From the NCBI RefSeq assembly GCF_019968905.1, contig NZ_CP079946.1, positions 4,216,001-4,280,000 of the forward strand: DNA of 64,000 nucleotides. Reading direction: 5' to 3'. A program made the translations under genes and the position numbers. This document shows, one piece after another, positions 33,107 to 41,653 of this stretch (within the stretch, counting starts at the first letter, position 1; every line of letters begins with the position of its first letter). This DNA is from Corallococcus sp. EGB. GTDB lineage: Bacteria; Myxococcota; Myxococcia; Myxococcales; Myxococcaceae. The notes under the pieces are model-generated. The model searched no databases, was not told the DNA's origin, and worked only from the letters and a program-made list of their open reading frames with translations.

Positions 33107-33293
33107 CCGCGGCCTGCAGCCGGATGAGCTCGACTTGGATGTCCGTTCCCTTGGCAGTGGTGGCTCCGCGGTTGAGGACGATTCCGACGCGCTGGCCTCC
33201 CAGGTCCAAGTCGAGCGAGACGTTCTCGATAATGTGAGACCGGGCCGCTGCAGCCGCTGCTCGATTTGACTCCGCGCGAGAGGGGCGATTCAT
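33060..33293 (-). pseudogene. C-terminal remnant of a polymorphic toxin
   Basis: 77 codons ending '...GSWTFFVNTAFPTL'. The terminal 'W-x-x-x-V/x-T-A-F/Y-P' strand resembles the last strand of BECR-fold RNase toxins carried by CdiA-like and polymorphic proteins. It sits immediately before the broken CdiI-type immunity gene, the expected toxin-immunity order. No upstream delivery domains remain between here and the methyltransferase at 33346, so it is a truncated leftover or an orphan toxin tip. Confidence 0.5.
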
Positions 33294-33345
33294 CTCTGGT
33301 TCTTGCCGGGCTGCCTGCCCGGTAGCGGGCCCTGGAAGCCTGTGT

Positions 33346-34122
33346 CTACGGACGGGGATGCACGGCCCGTGGGCCCCCGGGCCGGGGCTCGCGCCGCTTG
33401 CAGACGTAGAACTCGCCCACCGGGTTGCTCACGATTTCGAAGCCCGCCGAGCGCAGCAGGGCCTCCGCGCCGGCGCGGTTGGGAATCCACCAGTTCGTCT
33501 CGTCGTGCGCGTAGCGGTGCTCGATGAAGTACGCGAGCGGGAAGGTCAGGTCGTCGAAGAGCGCGCGGTCATCGAAGGACGCGTCCTCGGGCACCTGCGC
33601 CACGTGCGGACTTCCGCGCTGAATGGTCTGGAAGACGAGCGTGTCCTTGACGACATGCGCGTGCAGCAGGTCCAACGCCAGCAGCGGGTGGCGCAGGTGG
33701 TAGAGCACGCCCATGAAGAGGACGACGTCGAACGTCTCGCGCAGGGCCCTCACGTCGTAGACGTCCAGCCGGCGGAACTCGATGTCGAGCCTGTTCACCT
33801 CGGCGGCGAAGCGCGCCTGTTCGAGGTAGCGCTCGTCGCTGTCGATGCCCAGGACGCGCACGGCGCCGCGCTTCTTCATCTCCATGGCGTAGAAGCCGGC
33901 GTTGCAGCCGATGTCCAACACCGTCTTGCCTGAGAGGTCGCGCGGGAGGGCGTCCGCGATGAGCCGCCAGTTCCTCGCGGGGTAGTCCCCCAGGAAGTGG
34001 CCGGGGGCGGTGCGCACGCCCTTCAGGTCCAGGTTGTGGAACCACTCGCCCAGGGAGCGGACGCGCTCTTCAATCTCCCGCGGCGTCAGGGTGGAGGCGG
34101 GCTTCGTTGGCGCCGGGCTCAT
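33346..34122 (-). CDS. SAM methyltransferase, CmoB/TIGR04290-like
   Basis: A 258-aa protein starting at an ATG with AAGGAG upstream. The N-terminal 'RVRSLGEWFHNLDLKGVRTAP' and 'DYPARNWRLIADALPRDLSGKTVLDIGCNAGFYAMEMKKRG' (seen in pieces) match the DUF1698 methyltransferase group that includes CmoB. Further along are 'GIDSDERYLEQARFA' and 'DVVLFMGVLYHLRHPLLAL'. It lacks the long N-terminal part of CmoB, so tRNA wobble modification is not assured; related TIGR04290 enzymes are linked to glycolipid or rhamnosyl pathways. The substrate is open. Confidence 0.78.
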   Translation of the reverse strand: MSPAPTKPASTLTPREIEERVRSLGEWFHNLDLKGVRTAPGHFLGDYPARNWRLIADALPRDLSGKTVLDIGCNAGFYAMEMKKRGAVRVLGIDSDERYLEQARFAAEVNRLDIEFRRLDVYDVRALRETFDVVLFMGVLYHLRHPLLALDLLHAHVVKDTLVFQTIQRGSPHVAQVPEDASFDDRALFDDLTFPLAYFIEHRYAHDETNWWIPNRAGAEALLRSAGFEIVSNPVGEFYVCKRREPRPGGPRAVHPRP

Positions 34123-34284
34123 GATGGCTCCTTTCCGGAAATGGGCGCCCCGAGCGGTTGCCCGTGCAAGCTGAAGCCAGGTCCTGCCGCGGCCCACTGC
34201 CCTCGAGAGAAGTGTCGCTGTGGCTCATCAGACAACGGGACGGCGTCGATGGACGGCGGACGCTCTGGTAACAGGGACATCGAC

Positions 34285-34743
34285 ATGTCCCCCATCACCT
34301 TCCGTCACGCACGGGCCACGGACCTGCCCACCATCCTCAAGCTGCTCGCGGATGACGCCATCGCGCGAGCTCGCACCGGCTATGCCGAGGAGGTCACTCC
34401 CGCAGTCGAAGCCGCGTTCAAGGAGATCACCGCCGACCCGAACAACGAGCTCATCGTGGGCGAGCAGGACGGGCAGGTCGTCGCCACGCTCCAGCTCACG
34501 TACATCCCGGGCCTGGGGCGCGGCGGGATCCGGAGGGCGCTGGTGGAGGAGGTTCGTGTGCGCTCGGACCTGCGGGGACAGCGCATTGGCGAGGCGCTGA
34601 TGGTGGACGCCATGGAGCGCGCCCGGGCCCGGGGCTGTACGCTGATCCAGCTCACCACCGACAAGCGCCGCCACGAAGCCCAGCGCTTCTACGCGCGGCT
34701 GGGATTCGTGGCGAGCCACGAGGGCATGAAGCGCCCGCTCTGA
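34285..34743 (+). CDS. GNAT acetyltransferase
   Basis: A 152-aa protein with the acetyl-CoA motif 'VRVRSDLRGQRIGEALMVDAM' (R/Q-x-x-G-x-G/A) and 'FYARLGFVASHEGMKR' at the end. This belongs to the YhbS/PhnO-like group, often acting on small amines or amino-acid derivatives. The substrate is unknown. It is divergent from the methyltransferase and converges on the VOC gene. Confidence 0.85.
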   Translation: MSPITFRHARATDLPTILKLLADDAIARARTGYAEEVTPAVEAAFKEITADPNNELIVGEQDGQVVATLQLTYIPGLGRGGIRRALVEEVRVRSDLRGQRIGEALMVDAMERARARGCTLIQLTTDKRRHEAQRFYARLGFVASHEGMKRPL

Positions 34744-34745
34744 AG

Positions 34746-35156
34746 CTACTGCTGCGGCTGCACGGCGGCGGGGTCCATCCAGAAGGACTCCCACTGGTGG
34801 CCGTCCAGGTCCTCGAAGCTGCGCTGGTACATGAAGCCCTGGTCCATCTTCTCCTTGGTCTCCTTCGCGCCCGCCGCGAGCGCCTTGTCCACGAGCGTGT
34901 CGACGGCGGCACGGCTCTCCGCCGTCAGGGCGATGATGGCCGCGGTGGACTTCTTCGTGTCCGCGATGTCCTTCTTGATGAAGCTCTTGAAGAAGGGCTT
35001 CACCAGGAGCATCGCGTAGATGTCCTCGCTGATGATCATGCACGTGGCGTTGGCGTCGGTGAACTGGGGGTTGAACTTGTAGCCCAGCTTCGTGAAGAAC
35101 CCGACCGCGCGGTCCAGCGACTCGACGGGGAGGTTGACGAAGATCTTGGTGCCCAT
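34746..35156 (-). CDS. VOC-family (glyoxalase-like) protein
   Basis: A 136-aa protein of the type often annotated as glyoxalase/bleomycin resistance-like: 'KIFVNLPVESLDRAVGFFTKLGYKFNP', then 'GFMYQRSFEDLDGHQWESFWMDP' (landmarks shown in pieces). The Gln/Glu metal positions are partly present (E in 'HQWESFW'). The function is unknown. It ends 2 bp from the convergent acetyltransferase. Confidence 0.85.
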   Translation of the reverse strand: MGTKIFVNLPVESLDRAVGFFTKLGYKFNPQFTDANATCMIISEDIYAMLLVKPFFKSFIKKDIADTKKSTAAIIALTAESRAAVDTLVDKALAAGAKETKEKMDQGFMYQRSFEDLDGHQWESFWMDPAAVQPQQ

Positions 35157-35277
35157 GGTGCGTCTCCTTGGCGGAAGTGGGGGGAGGTGAACGTCGCCTT
35201 CATCCACGCAACGAACGGGGCCGCGCTGGATCGACACCGGATTTATTTTTCCGCGCGGCGCCGCCAACCCGCTGGAA

Positions 35278-36648
35278 TCACAGCATCTTGCCGGGGTTCA
35301 GCAGGTCCAGCGGGTCCAGCGCCCCCTTGATCGCCTGGTGCAGGCGCAGCGTCTCCGGGCCCAGCTGCGCACCCAGGAAGCCGCGCTTGAGGGACCCCAC
35401 GCCGTGCTCGCCCGTGATGGTGCCTCCCAGGGCGAGCGCCGCTCGCAGGATGTCGTCGAACGCGTCCTTCGCCCGCGCCAGCGCCACCGGATCCCTCCGG
35501 TCGAAGACGACGGTGGGGTGCATGTTCCCGTCGCCCGCGTGCCCGAACGTCCCGATGAGCACCCCGTGCTTCACGGCGATGCGCTCCACCTCCGCGAGCA
35601 ACTGGGGGATGCGCACGACGGGCACGCCCACGTCGTCCAGCAGCGTGGCACCGCGCTGCTCCAGCGCCGGGAAGGCGAAGCGCCGGGCGCCCATGAGCAG
35701 CTCGCCCTCGGCCTCGTCGGCGGTGCTCATCACGGTGGTCGCGCCGGCTCGCTCACAGGCCGCGACCATCAGCGCCAGCTCCTCCTCGCCCTGCACGCCG
35801 CCCGCGTCGGAGCGCGCCAGGAGCAGGGCCTCGGCTTCGACGTCCAGGCCCATGGGTCTCCACGCCTCCACGGCGCGCACGGTGGTGCGGTCCATCAGCT
35901 CCAGCACGCACGGGCGCGTCCGCTCCATGATGTCGCAGACGGCCGTGCCCGCGCTCACCAGCGTGGGGAACGCGGCGACCAGCGTCGTCGCCTTCGGGGG
36001 ACGGGGCCGCAGCCGCAGCGTGGCCTCGGTGAGGACGCCCAGCGTGCCCTCGGAGCCGACGAAGAGGCGCGTCAGGTCATAGCCCGCCACGTTCTTCACC
36101 GTCCTCCCGCCGGTGCGCACCACGGAGCCGTCCGCGAGCACCGCCTCCAGCCCCAGCACCGCGTCGCCCGTCACGCCGTACTTCACGCAGCACAGGCCCC
36201 CCGCGTTCGTGGCCAGGTTGCCGCCGATGGAGGAGAACTCCCAGCTCGCGGGATCCGGCGCGTACCAGAGGCCCTGGTCCGCGGCGGCGGCCTTCACCGC
36301 GCCCGTGAGGACTCCAGGCTGCACGACGGCAAGCATCCCGCGTGGGTCCACCTCCAGGATGCGGTTCATCCGCAGGAGCGACAGGACGATGCAGCCGTCG
36401 CTCGCGTTCGCGCCGCCCGACAGGCCCGAGCCCGCGCCCCGGGGAACGACCGGCACCCGCAGCGCCGTCGCCACGCGGAGCACGGCCTGGACCTCGGCGG
36501 TGGAGCCGGGCCGCACCAGCACCGCTGGCATCCCCGAGGGCGCCCACTCCGCTTGATCATGCCGGTGCGCCGCGAGCACGTCCGGATCCGTGGTGATCGC
36601 CTCCGCTGGCACCACGTCCGCCAGCGCCCGCTCCACGTCGACCGTCAT
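35278..36648 (-). CDS. FAD-linked oxidase, GlcD / D-lactate dehydrogenase-like
   Basis: A 456-aa flavoprotein. The FAD-binding (PCMH) domain shows '[18 protein letters not shown]' and '[27 protein letters not shown]'-type sequence, followed by '[17 protein letters not shown]'. The C-terminal FAD-oxidase domain ends with '[17 protein letters not shown]' and '[12 protein letters not shown]'. This is the architecture of glycolate oxidase subunit GlcD and D-lactate dehydrogenase. No glcE/glcF partner is adjacent, so it may act as a single-subunit D-2-hydroxyacid dehydrogenase. It is divergent from the response regulator gene. Confidence 0.88.
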   Translation of the reverse strand: MTVDVERALADVVPAEAITTDPDVLAAHRHDQAEWAPSGMPAVLVRPGSTAEVQAVLRVATALRVPVVPRGAGSGLSGGANASDGCIVLSLLRMNRILEVDPRGMLAVVQPGVLTGAVKAAAADQGLWYAPDPASWEFSSIGGNLATNAGGLCCVKYGVTGDAVLGLEAVLADGSVVRTGGRTVKNVAGYDLTRLFVGSEGTLGVLTEATLRLRPRPPKATTLVAAFPTLVSAGTAVCDIMERTRPCVLELMDRTTVRAVEAWRPMGLDVEAEALLLARSDAGGVQGEEELALMVAACERAGATTVMSTADEAEGELLMGARRFAFPALEQRGATLLDDVGVPVVRIPQLLAEVERIAVKHGVLIGTFGHAGDGNMHPTVVFDRRDPVALARAKDAFDDILRAALALGGTITGEHGVGSLKRGFLGAQLGPETLRLHQAIKGALDPLDLLNPGKML

Positions 36649-36855
36649 GAAGGCCTCCCAGGTTCTGAAACGTGAGCATGCCCCGGAGCCGGGGCCGCTT
36701 CGCTGCCCCCGTGTGACGTCCGGATGGAGGCTTGAGGACGGGGCCTCGCGTGCGGCACCTGCCTTCCAGGAAGGCTGGTCCCCATGCGGGCAGGCATGAA
36801 ACAATCCGTAATACCGCGGGTCCGAATGGCACGGTTCGAGGAGGCGGGACATCGC

Positions 36856-37548
36856 ATGAGACTCCTGCTCGTCGAGGACGAGGCGAAGATGGTGCTCCTG
36901 CTTCGCAAGGGACTGGGGGAAGAGGGGCACGTCCTGGATGTCTGCTCACGGGGCAGCGAGGCGCTCGCGTTGGGCTGCCCGGAGCTCTACGACGTCATCG
37001 TCCTCGACTGGTCGCTGCCGGACACGGATGGGATGACGCTGCTCAAGGGCTGGCGCGAGGCTGGCGTGCGCACGCCGGTGCTGCTGCTGACGGCGCGTGG
37101 CGCCACCGCCGACAAGGTGAAGGGCCTTCGCTCGGGTGCGGACGACTATCTGGTCAAGCCCTTCGACTTCGAGGAGCTGCTCGCGCGTCTGGAGGTGTTG
37201 GGGCGCCGCGGCGAAGCGAAGGAGGGCGTGGTGCGGCTGGGGGAGCTGGTGCTGGAGCCCGGCCGGCGCATCCTGCGCATCGGCTCGCGGGAGGAGTCGC
37301 TCACCGCGCGCGAGTTCGCCCTCTTCAGCGCCCTCGCGCGTCACCCCGGTGAGCCCCAGGTCCGGGCGCGGCTGATGGAGCAGACGTGGGGGCCGGACTT
37401 CGACGGCAGCGCCAACGTGCTCGACGTGTACGTGGGCTACCTGCGCACGAAGCTGGAGCGGTTGGGCGCGGCGAACGTGGCCATCCGCTCCGTGCGGGGC
37501 GTGGGCTACAAGCTCGTCGTCGCGCCGGCCGGAACCCTTCCGGCATGA
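36856..37548 (+). CDS. OmpR/PhoB-type response regulator
   Basis: A 230-aa protein. The receiver has acidic 'VEDEA', phospho-acceptor D51 ('[12 protein letters not shown]') and K101 ('[12 protein letters not shown]'). The C-terminal winged-helix DNA-binding domain (130-225) ends 'VRGVGYKLV'. Its stop overlaps the start of the histidine kinase gene (ATGA), forming a coupled two-component pair. Target genes are unknown; the minus-strand copper-oxidase operon lies directly beyond. Confidence 0.92.
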   Translation: MRLLLVEDEAKMVLLLRKGLGEEGHVLDVCSRGSEALALGCPELYDVIVLDWSLPDTDGMTLLKGWREAGVRTPVLLLTARGATADKVKGLRSGADDYLVKPFDFEELLARLEVLGRRGEAKEGVVRLGELVLEPGRRILRIGSREESLTAREFALFSALARHPGEPQVRARLMEQTWGPDFDGSANVLDVYVGYLRTKLERLGAANVAIRSVRGVGYKLVVAPAGTLPA

Positions 37549-38948
37549 GGCTGGCGCGGCGCTTGTGGTTGCATGGGGCCCTGCTGCCCGCGCTGGCCAC
37601 CCTGGGGGCGCTGGCGGTGGCGGGGCGGCTGTTCCGCGCGGACCTGGAACGCTCGTTGGATCGCGCGCTCCTGGCGCAGGCCGCCGTGGAGAGCGTGAGC
37701 CTCTTCGACGGTCCCGGGCAGAAGGTCCACCTGCACATGGCCGTCTCTCCGCTGGTGGAGCAGGTGCGCCCCTTCGCCCCTCAGGGCTACCTCTATCAGT
37801 CGGATGGACGGCTGGTGATGCGCTATCCGCCGGTCGCCGAGGGCGCGCCCGAGCCACCGCGCCGCGTGCCGGGCACGCGGGAGGGACCGCCCCTGCTGAT
37901 CACCGAGGTGGCCCCGGACGGAAGCCGGTGGCGCGAGGTCATGGTGAACGTGCGGTCCCCGGAAGGGGAGTGGTACGGGCTGCGGCTGCTGGCCTCGCTG
38001 GGGCAGGTGGACCGCTCGGTGGATTCGTTCTTCCGGATGGCGTTCTCCCTGACGGCGGTGCTGGGGGGGCTGCTGCTCATCGTCCAGACCCTGCTGGCGC
38101 GCCGGTTGTCGCGGCGGCTGGCGGCCATCGCCCGGAGCCTGGAGCGGCTGCGCGAAGGAGACTTCACGCTGTCTCCGGAGGAGGACGCTGGCTCCGACGA
38201 GATAGGCCAGGTGGGCGCGGCGCTCCGTGAGGCCACGGCCCGCGTGCGCGGCGCGCGCGAGGCGCAGGATCGGCTCATCGCGAACGCGGCGCATGAGCTG
38301 CGCACTCCGTTGGCGCTGATGCGCACCAGCCTGGACCTGTCGCTGAGGCGCGAGCGGAGCGCGGAGGAGTTGCGCGTCGCGCTCCGGGACACGCGCACGG
38401 AGGTGGATCGGCTGGCGCTGCTGGCGGACTCGCTGCTGGACATGGCCACGGCGGGGCGCGGCGCATGGGATTGGAAGAAGGGCGACCTGGGCCTGCTTCT
38501 GCTCCAGGCGGTGGAGGGGGCTCGTGCGGAGGCCGAGCATCGGGGGTTGCTCATCCACCTGGACGCGCCTGCCGGGATGGAGGCCCCGTTCGACGCGGGC
38601 AGCCTGCGGCAGGCCGTGGACAACCTCCTGGGCAACGCCCTCAAGTTCGCCCCGAAAGGCGGGGAGATCCACGTCCGGCTCTCGCCGGAGGCGGGACGCT
38701 TCCGCGTGAGCGTCCGGGACACCGGCCCGGGCATTCCCCTGGCGGAGCATGATGCGGTGTTCGAACCCTTCCACCGCGTGGTGGGCGCGGAGGGCAGTCC
38801 CGGAGCGGGGCTGGGCCTGGCCATCGTGCGCGAGGTCGCGCGGCGGCACGGGGGATGGGCCTACGTCGCGCCCACGGCCGGGCCCGGCGCCGAACTGGTG
38901 CTGGAGTTGCCGGTGGCGCCTCCCAGGGACGATCGATCCTCAGGGTGA
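37545..38948 (+). CDS. membrane sensor histidine kinase
   Basis: A 467-aa protein with one N-terminal membrane segment (about 11-28), a periplasmic sensor (30-165), a second membrane segment (about 165-185) and a HAMP domain (185-240). The HisKA H-box 'ANAAHELRTPLALM' (H250) follows, then a complete ATPase domain ('VDNLLGNALKFAP', 'DTGPGIP', 'GAGLGLAIV'). It is the partner of the upstream response regulator. Its 3' end overlaps that of the convergent cytochrome c-fusion gene by 9 bp. The sensed signal is unknown; an envelope or redox signal would fit the neighbourhood. Confidence 0.92.
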   Translation: MRLARRLWLHGALLPALATLGALAVAGRLFRADLERSLDRALLAQAAVESVSLFDGPGQKVHLHMAVSPLVEQVRPFAPQGYLYQSDGRLVMRYPPVAEGAPEPPRRVPGTREGPPLLITEVAPDGSRWREVMVNVRSPEGEWYGLRLLASLGQVDRSVDSFFRMAFSLTAVLGGLLLIVQTLLARRLSRRLAAIARSLERLREGDFTLSPEEDAGSDEIGQVGAALREATARVRGAREAQDRLIANAAHELRTPLALMRTSLDLSLRRERSAEELRVALRDTRTEVDRLALLADSLLDMATAGRGAWDWKKGDLGLLLLQAVEGARAEAEHRGLLIHLDAPAGMEAPFDAGSLRQAVDNLLGNALKFAPKGGEIHVRLSPEAGRFRVSVRDTGPGIPLAEHDAVFEPFHRVVGAEGSPGAGLGLAIVREVARRHGGWAYVAPTAGPGAELVLELPVAPPRDDRSSG

Positions 38949-40526
38949 CAGGGGGATCCAGTCCGACACGGCCCGCAGGCGTCCCGTCGCCGCGTCCAGC
39001 GTCGCGAGCTGCGCGCCCTGGACGCCGACCCGCCGGTTCACGCCGAAGCTGACCGGGGGAGAGACCCCGGTGTCGAAGTCGCGCAGGGCCTCCAGTTGTT
39101 GTTGCAGGCTCGCGCGCGTCAGGTCCGCGCCCGCGCGGGTCACGGCCTCCACCAGGACCCTGGCGGCGGCGTAGGCCCCCAGTTGGAAGGCGGTGTGACC
39201 GGGCTTCAAGCCGTGCCGGTCCATGAACGCGGTCAGTGCCTCCAGGTCGGGCGCGTGCTCGCCCAACCCCATGGGGGACAGGAACGTCACCTGTCCTTGC
39301 GTGAGCTCCGGCCGGCGCGGGTCCGCGAGCGCCGCCGGGGCGAACACCGGCACCTTCAGCGCGCGGGAGGCCAGCGTCCTCATGAGCGAGGCCAGTCCTT
39401 CGGACGTGCCGGTGTACAGCACCGCGAAGGGGGCAGGCCCAGGCTCCATCTCCTCCAGCGCGAGACCCCAGTCCAGCGGCGTGGCCAGCTCCCTGCGCCC
39501 CGCTTCCGCGCGCACGGCCTCCCACCACGCGTGGCCAGCCGCGTCCTCCGGATGCACCACCGCGAGCGGCTGGCCACGCAGCCGGGGCTCCCCGGTGCTG
39601 GCCAGATGCTGCACCGCGAGCCGAGCCAGCTCGGAGGGCTCCGGGTAGAGGAAGAACACCGGCCCGTCGTCCGGCGGCGGTCCCGGCTCCAGGGGCAGGG
39701 GCAGCACCAGCGGCATGCCTTCGCGCTCCAGTCGCGCATCGGATGCAAGCCGCGCCAGGCGGAGGCTGGCGACCAGCGCGAAGACGTCCCTTTCGAGCAG
39801 CCGCGCCGTGGCGTCCGCGCCCGCGGTGGACGCGGCCGTCGCGTACAGCGCCGCGTCGTCCTCCACCACCAGCTCCAGCTTGCGCCGGAAGATGCCGCCG
39901 CGGGCGTTCACGTCCAGGAACACCGCGCGCACCACGGCTTGGATCTCCTGGCCCAGGGGCGCCAACGGCCCCGTCAAGGGCAGCGCCGCGCCCACCGTGA
40001 GCGTCGTCGCGGAGACGCCGGGATCCGGAGCCGCATCCAGCGTCTGGAGATACCCGAGCAGCGCGTCCGCGTCTGACTCCGCGAGCACGTAGCGCGGCAT
40101 TGCCACACCCAGTGGACGGCCGCTGGCGGAGCGGCCCTCCGTGATGGCGCGCAGCAAGGTGGCGCGCGTGTACGCGGGGCGTGAGCGATCCTCGACCTCC
40201 TCCAGGCCCACCGCGCGCGCGTGTTGGAGCGCGCCGGGCGTGATGTCCGGCACCTCCACGCCGCCTTCGCGGCTGCCCCGCCCGGAAGGCCCATGGCAGC
40301 GCGAGCACGCGGCGACGGCGCCCTCCAGCTCCACCCGCTCCGGCCCCAGGAAGCCGGTGAGCGGCGAGCCCTGGGGCGACTGGCCCCGCTGGAAGAAGCC
40401 GCGCCCGCGCTTCACCTCTTCGGGCGTCGCGGCCCGAGGGGGCGCCTCACGCCGACAGCCGGACAGCAACAGTCCAGCCGCCAGCAGCAGCACCGCGCGG
40501 GCCCCGACACCGTGATGCCACCGCAT
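38940..40526 (-). CDS. lipoprotein fusing cytochrome c to a Leu/Ile/Val-type periplasmic-binding domain
   Basis: A 528-aa protein with lipobox 'LLLSGC' (C24). Residues 35-165 form a monohaem cytochrome c domain: 'CSRCHGPSGRG' (C74, C77, H78) with a likely Met ligand in 'VAMPRYVLAES'. Residues 170-528 follow the type I periplasmic-binding fold: 'LTVGAALPLTGPLAPLGQEI', 'ARGGIFRRKLELVVEDD', 'GYAAARVLVEA'-like 'LGAYAAARVLVEAV'. Such a fusion is uncommon. It is the last gene of the copper-oxidase operon and may pass electrons or sense a ligand at the cell envelope. Confidence 0.78.
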   Translation of the reverse strand: MRWHHGVGARAVLLLAAGLLLSGCRREAPPRAATPEEVKRGRGFFQRGQSPQGSPLTGFLGPERVELEGAVAACSRCHGPSGRGSREGGVEVPDITPGALQHARAVGLEEVEDRSRPAYTRATLLRAITEGRSASGRPLGVAMPRYVLAESDADALLGYLQTLDAAPDPGVSATTLTVGAALPLTGPLAPLGQEIQAVVRAVFLDVNARGGIFRRKLELVVEDDAALYATAASTAGADATARLLERDVFALVASLRLARLASDARLEREGMPLVLPLPLEPGPPPDDGPVFFLYPEPSELARLAVQHLASTGEPRLRGQPLAVVHPEDAAGHAWWEAVRAEAGRRELATPLDWGLALEEMEPGPAPFAVLYTGTSEGLASLMRTLASRALKVPVFAPAALADPRRPELTQGQVTFLSPMGLGEHAPDLEALTAFMDRHGLKPGHTAFQLGAYAAARVLVEAVTRAGADLTRASLQQQLEALRDFDTGVSPPVSFGVNRRVGVQGAQLATLDAATGRLRAVSDWIPLSP

Positions 40527-40537
40527 GCCGTGCCCCC

Positions 40538-41653
40538 TCACCTGGGATCGTTCAGGTGTTCCACCGCGGCGACGATGTTGTCCGCCATCGCCATGGCCGG
40601 GGACTTGACCCACATGCCCGTGGACGCGTCACCGATGAGGAGCGTCGTGTTGTGCTCGTCCGGCTTCTCCGTGTAGCCCCCGAGCTTCTTCAGCACGAGC
40701 GTGATGTTCTCCCGGGAGCCCGTGAGGAAGTACCACCCCGGCTGCGCGCCGAACTTCTTCGCGAACTTCGCCAGGCTCTTCGGCGTGTCGTTGGTGGGGT
40801 CCACGGAGAGCGTGAGCATGTGCACGTCCTTGCCCATGCGCGCCGAGAGCTTCTTCTGCACCTCCGCCAGGTGCTGCGTGATGGGGGAGCACGCGCCCTT
40901 GCACGACGTGAACGCGAAGTTGATGAGCACCGTCCGGCCTCGGACCAGGTCCTCGTAGAACCGGTGCGTCTTGCCGTGCTGATCCACCAGCTCCGTGTTG
41001 GTGAAGTACTTCGCCGCCGCGGCGTCCTGCGCGGCCGTGCCGTCCATGGCCGCCAGCTCCGGCGGCGCGGCGGAGGACGCCTGCGCCTCCTTCACCGCCT
41101 CCACGATGCGCGAGGGGCTTCCCAGCCCATCCACGCGCGTCCACCTGCTGGTGAGGGCGTTGCCCACGAGGACGAGCGGCCGGTGCGATTCCTTGTCCGG
41201 CACGTACCCGCCCAGCGCCACCAGCGCCTCCTTCACCTTCGCGGGCTCGCCGGTGAGGAAGGACCAGTCCGGCCCCGGGTGGAAGGGCTCCGCGAACTTC
41301 GCCAGCCGCTCCGGCGTGTCGTTGTTCACGTCCAGCGTGATGGAGATGAAGCGCACGTTGGAGCCGCGCCCCAACTGCTGGCGCGCCTTGTCGAGCGTGG
41401 CCGTCACCGGCGTGCAGATGGTCTTGCAGCGCGTGAAGATGAAGTTGATGGCCACGGTCTGCCCGCGCACCAGGTCCGTCCACAGCTTCACCTGCCTGCC
41501 GTGCTGATCCACCAGCGTCACGTCCGGCACCGTCACCTCCAGCGACGCGGACTGGGAGGGGAGGGGCACGCGCACGTCCTCTTGTGCGAGCGCCACCGGC
41601 GCGCACGTCAGCGCCAGGGCGAGCACCACCTGCTTCAGGGGCGGAATCATCAT
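40538..41653 (-). CDS. tandem Sco1/SenC-domain protein
   Basis: A 371-aa protein with signal peptide 'ALALTCAPVALAQED'. It contains two complete Sco domains in a row. Domain 1 (40-195) has C76-x3-C80 in 'TRCKTICTP'. Domain 2 (215-370) has C251-x3-C255 in 'TSCKGACSP' and H334 in 'PDEHNTTLL'. 'ISITLDVNNDTPERLAKFA' and 'LTLSVDPTNDTPKSLAKFA' repeat in both halves. Sco proteins deliver copper or act as thiol reductants. Its start overlaps the stop of the beta-propeller gene (ATGA), inside an operon led by a giant multicopper oxidase, so copper supply to that enzyme is a likely role. Confidence 0.88.
   Translation of the reverse strand: MMIPPLKQVVLALALTCAPVALAQEDVRVPLPSQSASLEVTVPDVTLVDQHGRQVKLWTDLVRGQTVAINFIFTRCKTICTPVTATLDKARQQLGRGSNVRFISITLDVNNDTPERLAKFAEPFHPGPDWSFLTGEPAKVKEALVALGGYVPDKESHRPLVLVGNALTSRWTRVDGLGSPSRIVEAVKEAQASSAAPPELAAMDGTAAQDAAAAKYFTNTELVDQHGKTHRFYEDLVRGRTVLINFAFTSCKGACSPITQHLAEVQKKLSARMGKDVHMLTLSVDPTNDTPKSLAKFAKKFGAQPGWYFLTGSRENITLVLKKLGGYTEKPDEHNTTLLIGDASTGMWVKSPAMAMADNIVAAVEHLNDPR

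Noticed and set aside
36856..38948. Assignment of the two-component system as the copper-operon regulator (CusRS/CopRS)
   Set aside because: Adjacency is tail-to-tail, the sensor domain has no obvious His/Met metal motif, and no operator was found; left as unknown signal.
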